A stretch of 64,000 bases of DNA from Novosphingobium subterraneum. Lineage in GTDB: Bacteria; Pseudomonadota; Alphaproteobacteria; Sphingomonadales; Sphingomonadaceae. The notes below the pieces were generated by a model, which worked only from the letters and a program-made list of their open reading frames with translations, ran no database searches and was not told the DNA's origin. Position 1 is the first letter of the stretch. The number at the start of each line of letters is the position of its first letter. The position numbers were made by a program, and so were the translations under genes. The stretch covers positions 124,001 through 188,000 of the forward strand of contig NZ_JRVC01000002.1 in NCBI RefSeq assembly GCF_000807925.1. The letters run 5' to 3'. Positions 63,714 through 64,000 of this stretch are shown in pieces.

Positions 63714-63717
63714 CCGC

Positions 63718-63746
63718 TTGACACCACCTTTTATGTCAAGTAGCAG
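63718..63746 (+). promoter_or_regulatory. Possible promoter upstream of ilvB with inverted TTGACA/TGTCAA
   Basis: A perfect -35 TTGACA starts 4 nt after the miaA stop. The hexamer 17 bp on (TAGCAG) is a weak -10. TTGACA and TGTCAA (63734-63739) form an inverted pair separated by 10 bp, so a protein-binding site is also possible. Tentative. Confidence 0.4.
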
Positions 63747-63801
63747 GCCGTCAATTGCCTGATCCATCTTGCATGCCGATCAAGCACCCGAGAGGGAGAG
63801 A

Positions 63802-63859
63802 CGGCCCGGCGCAGCCAAGCTGCAGCCGGGCCGAAATTTTTGATGGTTTTTTGTTTTTT
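63802..63859 (+). terminator. Strong hairpin with T tracts in the miaA-ilvB gap
   Basis: A 14-bp stem with one A bulge: CGGCCCGGC plus GCAGC pairs around loop CAA with GCTGC-A-GCCGGGCCG (63802-63833). It is followed by AAATTTTT and two further T6 tracts to 63859. It is 88 nt past miaA and 78 nt before ilvB, so it may terminate miaA, attenuate ilvB, or both. Confidence 0.75.
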
Positions 63860-63911
63860 CAGCGAAGCATCGGGTCTATCGGCCCGGTCACGCGAAGAAG
63901 GATGAAGTAAC

Positions 63912-64000
63912 GTGACAAGCGAGCGCAGCGGCGCCGAGATCCTGGTCGAAAGCCTTGTCGCCAAGGGCGTCGAATTCGTGTTCGGCTATCCCGGCGGCGC
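63912..64000 (+). CDS. ilvB: Acetolactate synthase large subunit (5' end only)
   Basis: The window ends after 29 complete codons and two bases. GTG 63912 is preceded by AAGGA. The translation begins with Thr-Ser-Glu-Arg and continues GAEILVESLV, then VEFVFGYPGGA, the thiamine-diphosphate-binding Glu-containing N-terminus of acetohydroxyacid synthase (first step of branched-chain amino acid synthesis). Partial because it runs off the end. A two-codon frame ATG AAG TAA ends 1 nt before the start. Confidence 0.85.
   Translation, partial: MTSERSGAEILVESLVAKGVEFVFGYPGG

Noticed and set aside
63733..63762. Nine-residue leader peptide ahead of ilvB
   Set aside because: It lacks a ribosome site and has only one branched-chain residue.

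Overview
The window is GC-rich, densely coded chromosomal DNA from an alphaproteobacterium, most likely a sphingomonad close to Novosphingobium. Supporting signs are the mutL/mreBCD-mrdA-rodA, yqeY-dnaG-rpoD and rplY-pth-ychF style gene neighbourhoods, an endonuclease-type MutL, a COQ4-type ubiquinone protein, a CYP101-like P450, sphingomonad-style TonB receptor sequence, and frequent 1-4 nt stop/start overlaps. The organism call is inference from content. No phage, transposase, CRISPR array or rRNA operon was seen.

Layout. 0-3.3 kb: two tandem TraB/GumN-type proteins, then rplY and pth. 3.3-7.9 kb: an accessory block of two PEP-CTERM surface proteins (+) alternating with two TPR lipoproteins (-), placed between pth and ychF. 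Both PEP-CTERM genes have a textbook sigma-54 -24/-12 promoter. 7.9-12.1 kb: ychF, a MerR regulator divergent from a glutaredoxin-MauE fusion through a mer-type 19-bp-spacer promoter, a DUF1206 membrane protein, a MaoC hydratase and a lipoprotein. 12.1-19.9 kb: mutL (-), then the elongasome operon mreB-mreC-mreD-mrdA-rodA (+). 20-20.2 kb: two identical tRNA-Lys(CTT) genes. 20.3-28.9 kb: an ABM-fold monooxygenase-like gene, a TonB-dependent receptor, ribH, a four-gene overlapping operon of unknown function (phosphotransferase, lipocalin-like protein, DUF1214, DUF1254), a small membrane protein and a winged-helix regulator.

28.9-49.9 kb is mainly housekeeping: eno, a YqjD/YqjE-like four-gene membrane-protein operon, DUF4170, greA, carA-(RraB-like)-carB, yqeY-dnaG-rpoD, an FkbM methyltransferase, a flavoprotein monooxygenase/DUF3237 pair, rpiB-glyA-nrdR-trmJ, chorismate mutase and rpsD. 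50-64 kb: tgt, a TSUP transporter, a CYP101-like P450, queA, a cyclophilin, coaD, a polyprenyl synthase and xseB (all but the transporter on -), then DUF2177, purL, DUF72, COQ4 with a repressor-like palindrome in its promoter, a haem-type membrane protein, serB, miaA and the first 89 bp of an acetolactate synthase gene behind a strong hairpin.

Functionally the window joins cell-shape and wall synthesis, replication and transcription initiation, tRNA modification (tgt, queA, miaA, trmJ), one-carbon, pyrimidine and purine synthesis, and a few accessory modules. The least explained parts are the sigma-54-driven PEP-CTERM/TPR block, the MerR/glutaredoxin-MauE module, and the phosphotransferase-to-DUF1254 operon.
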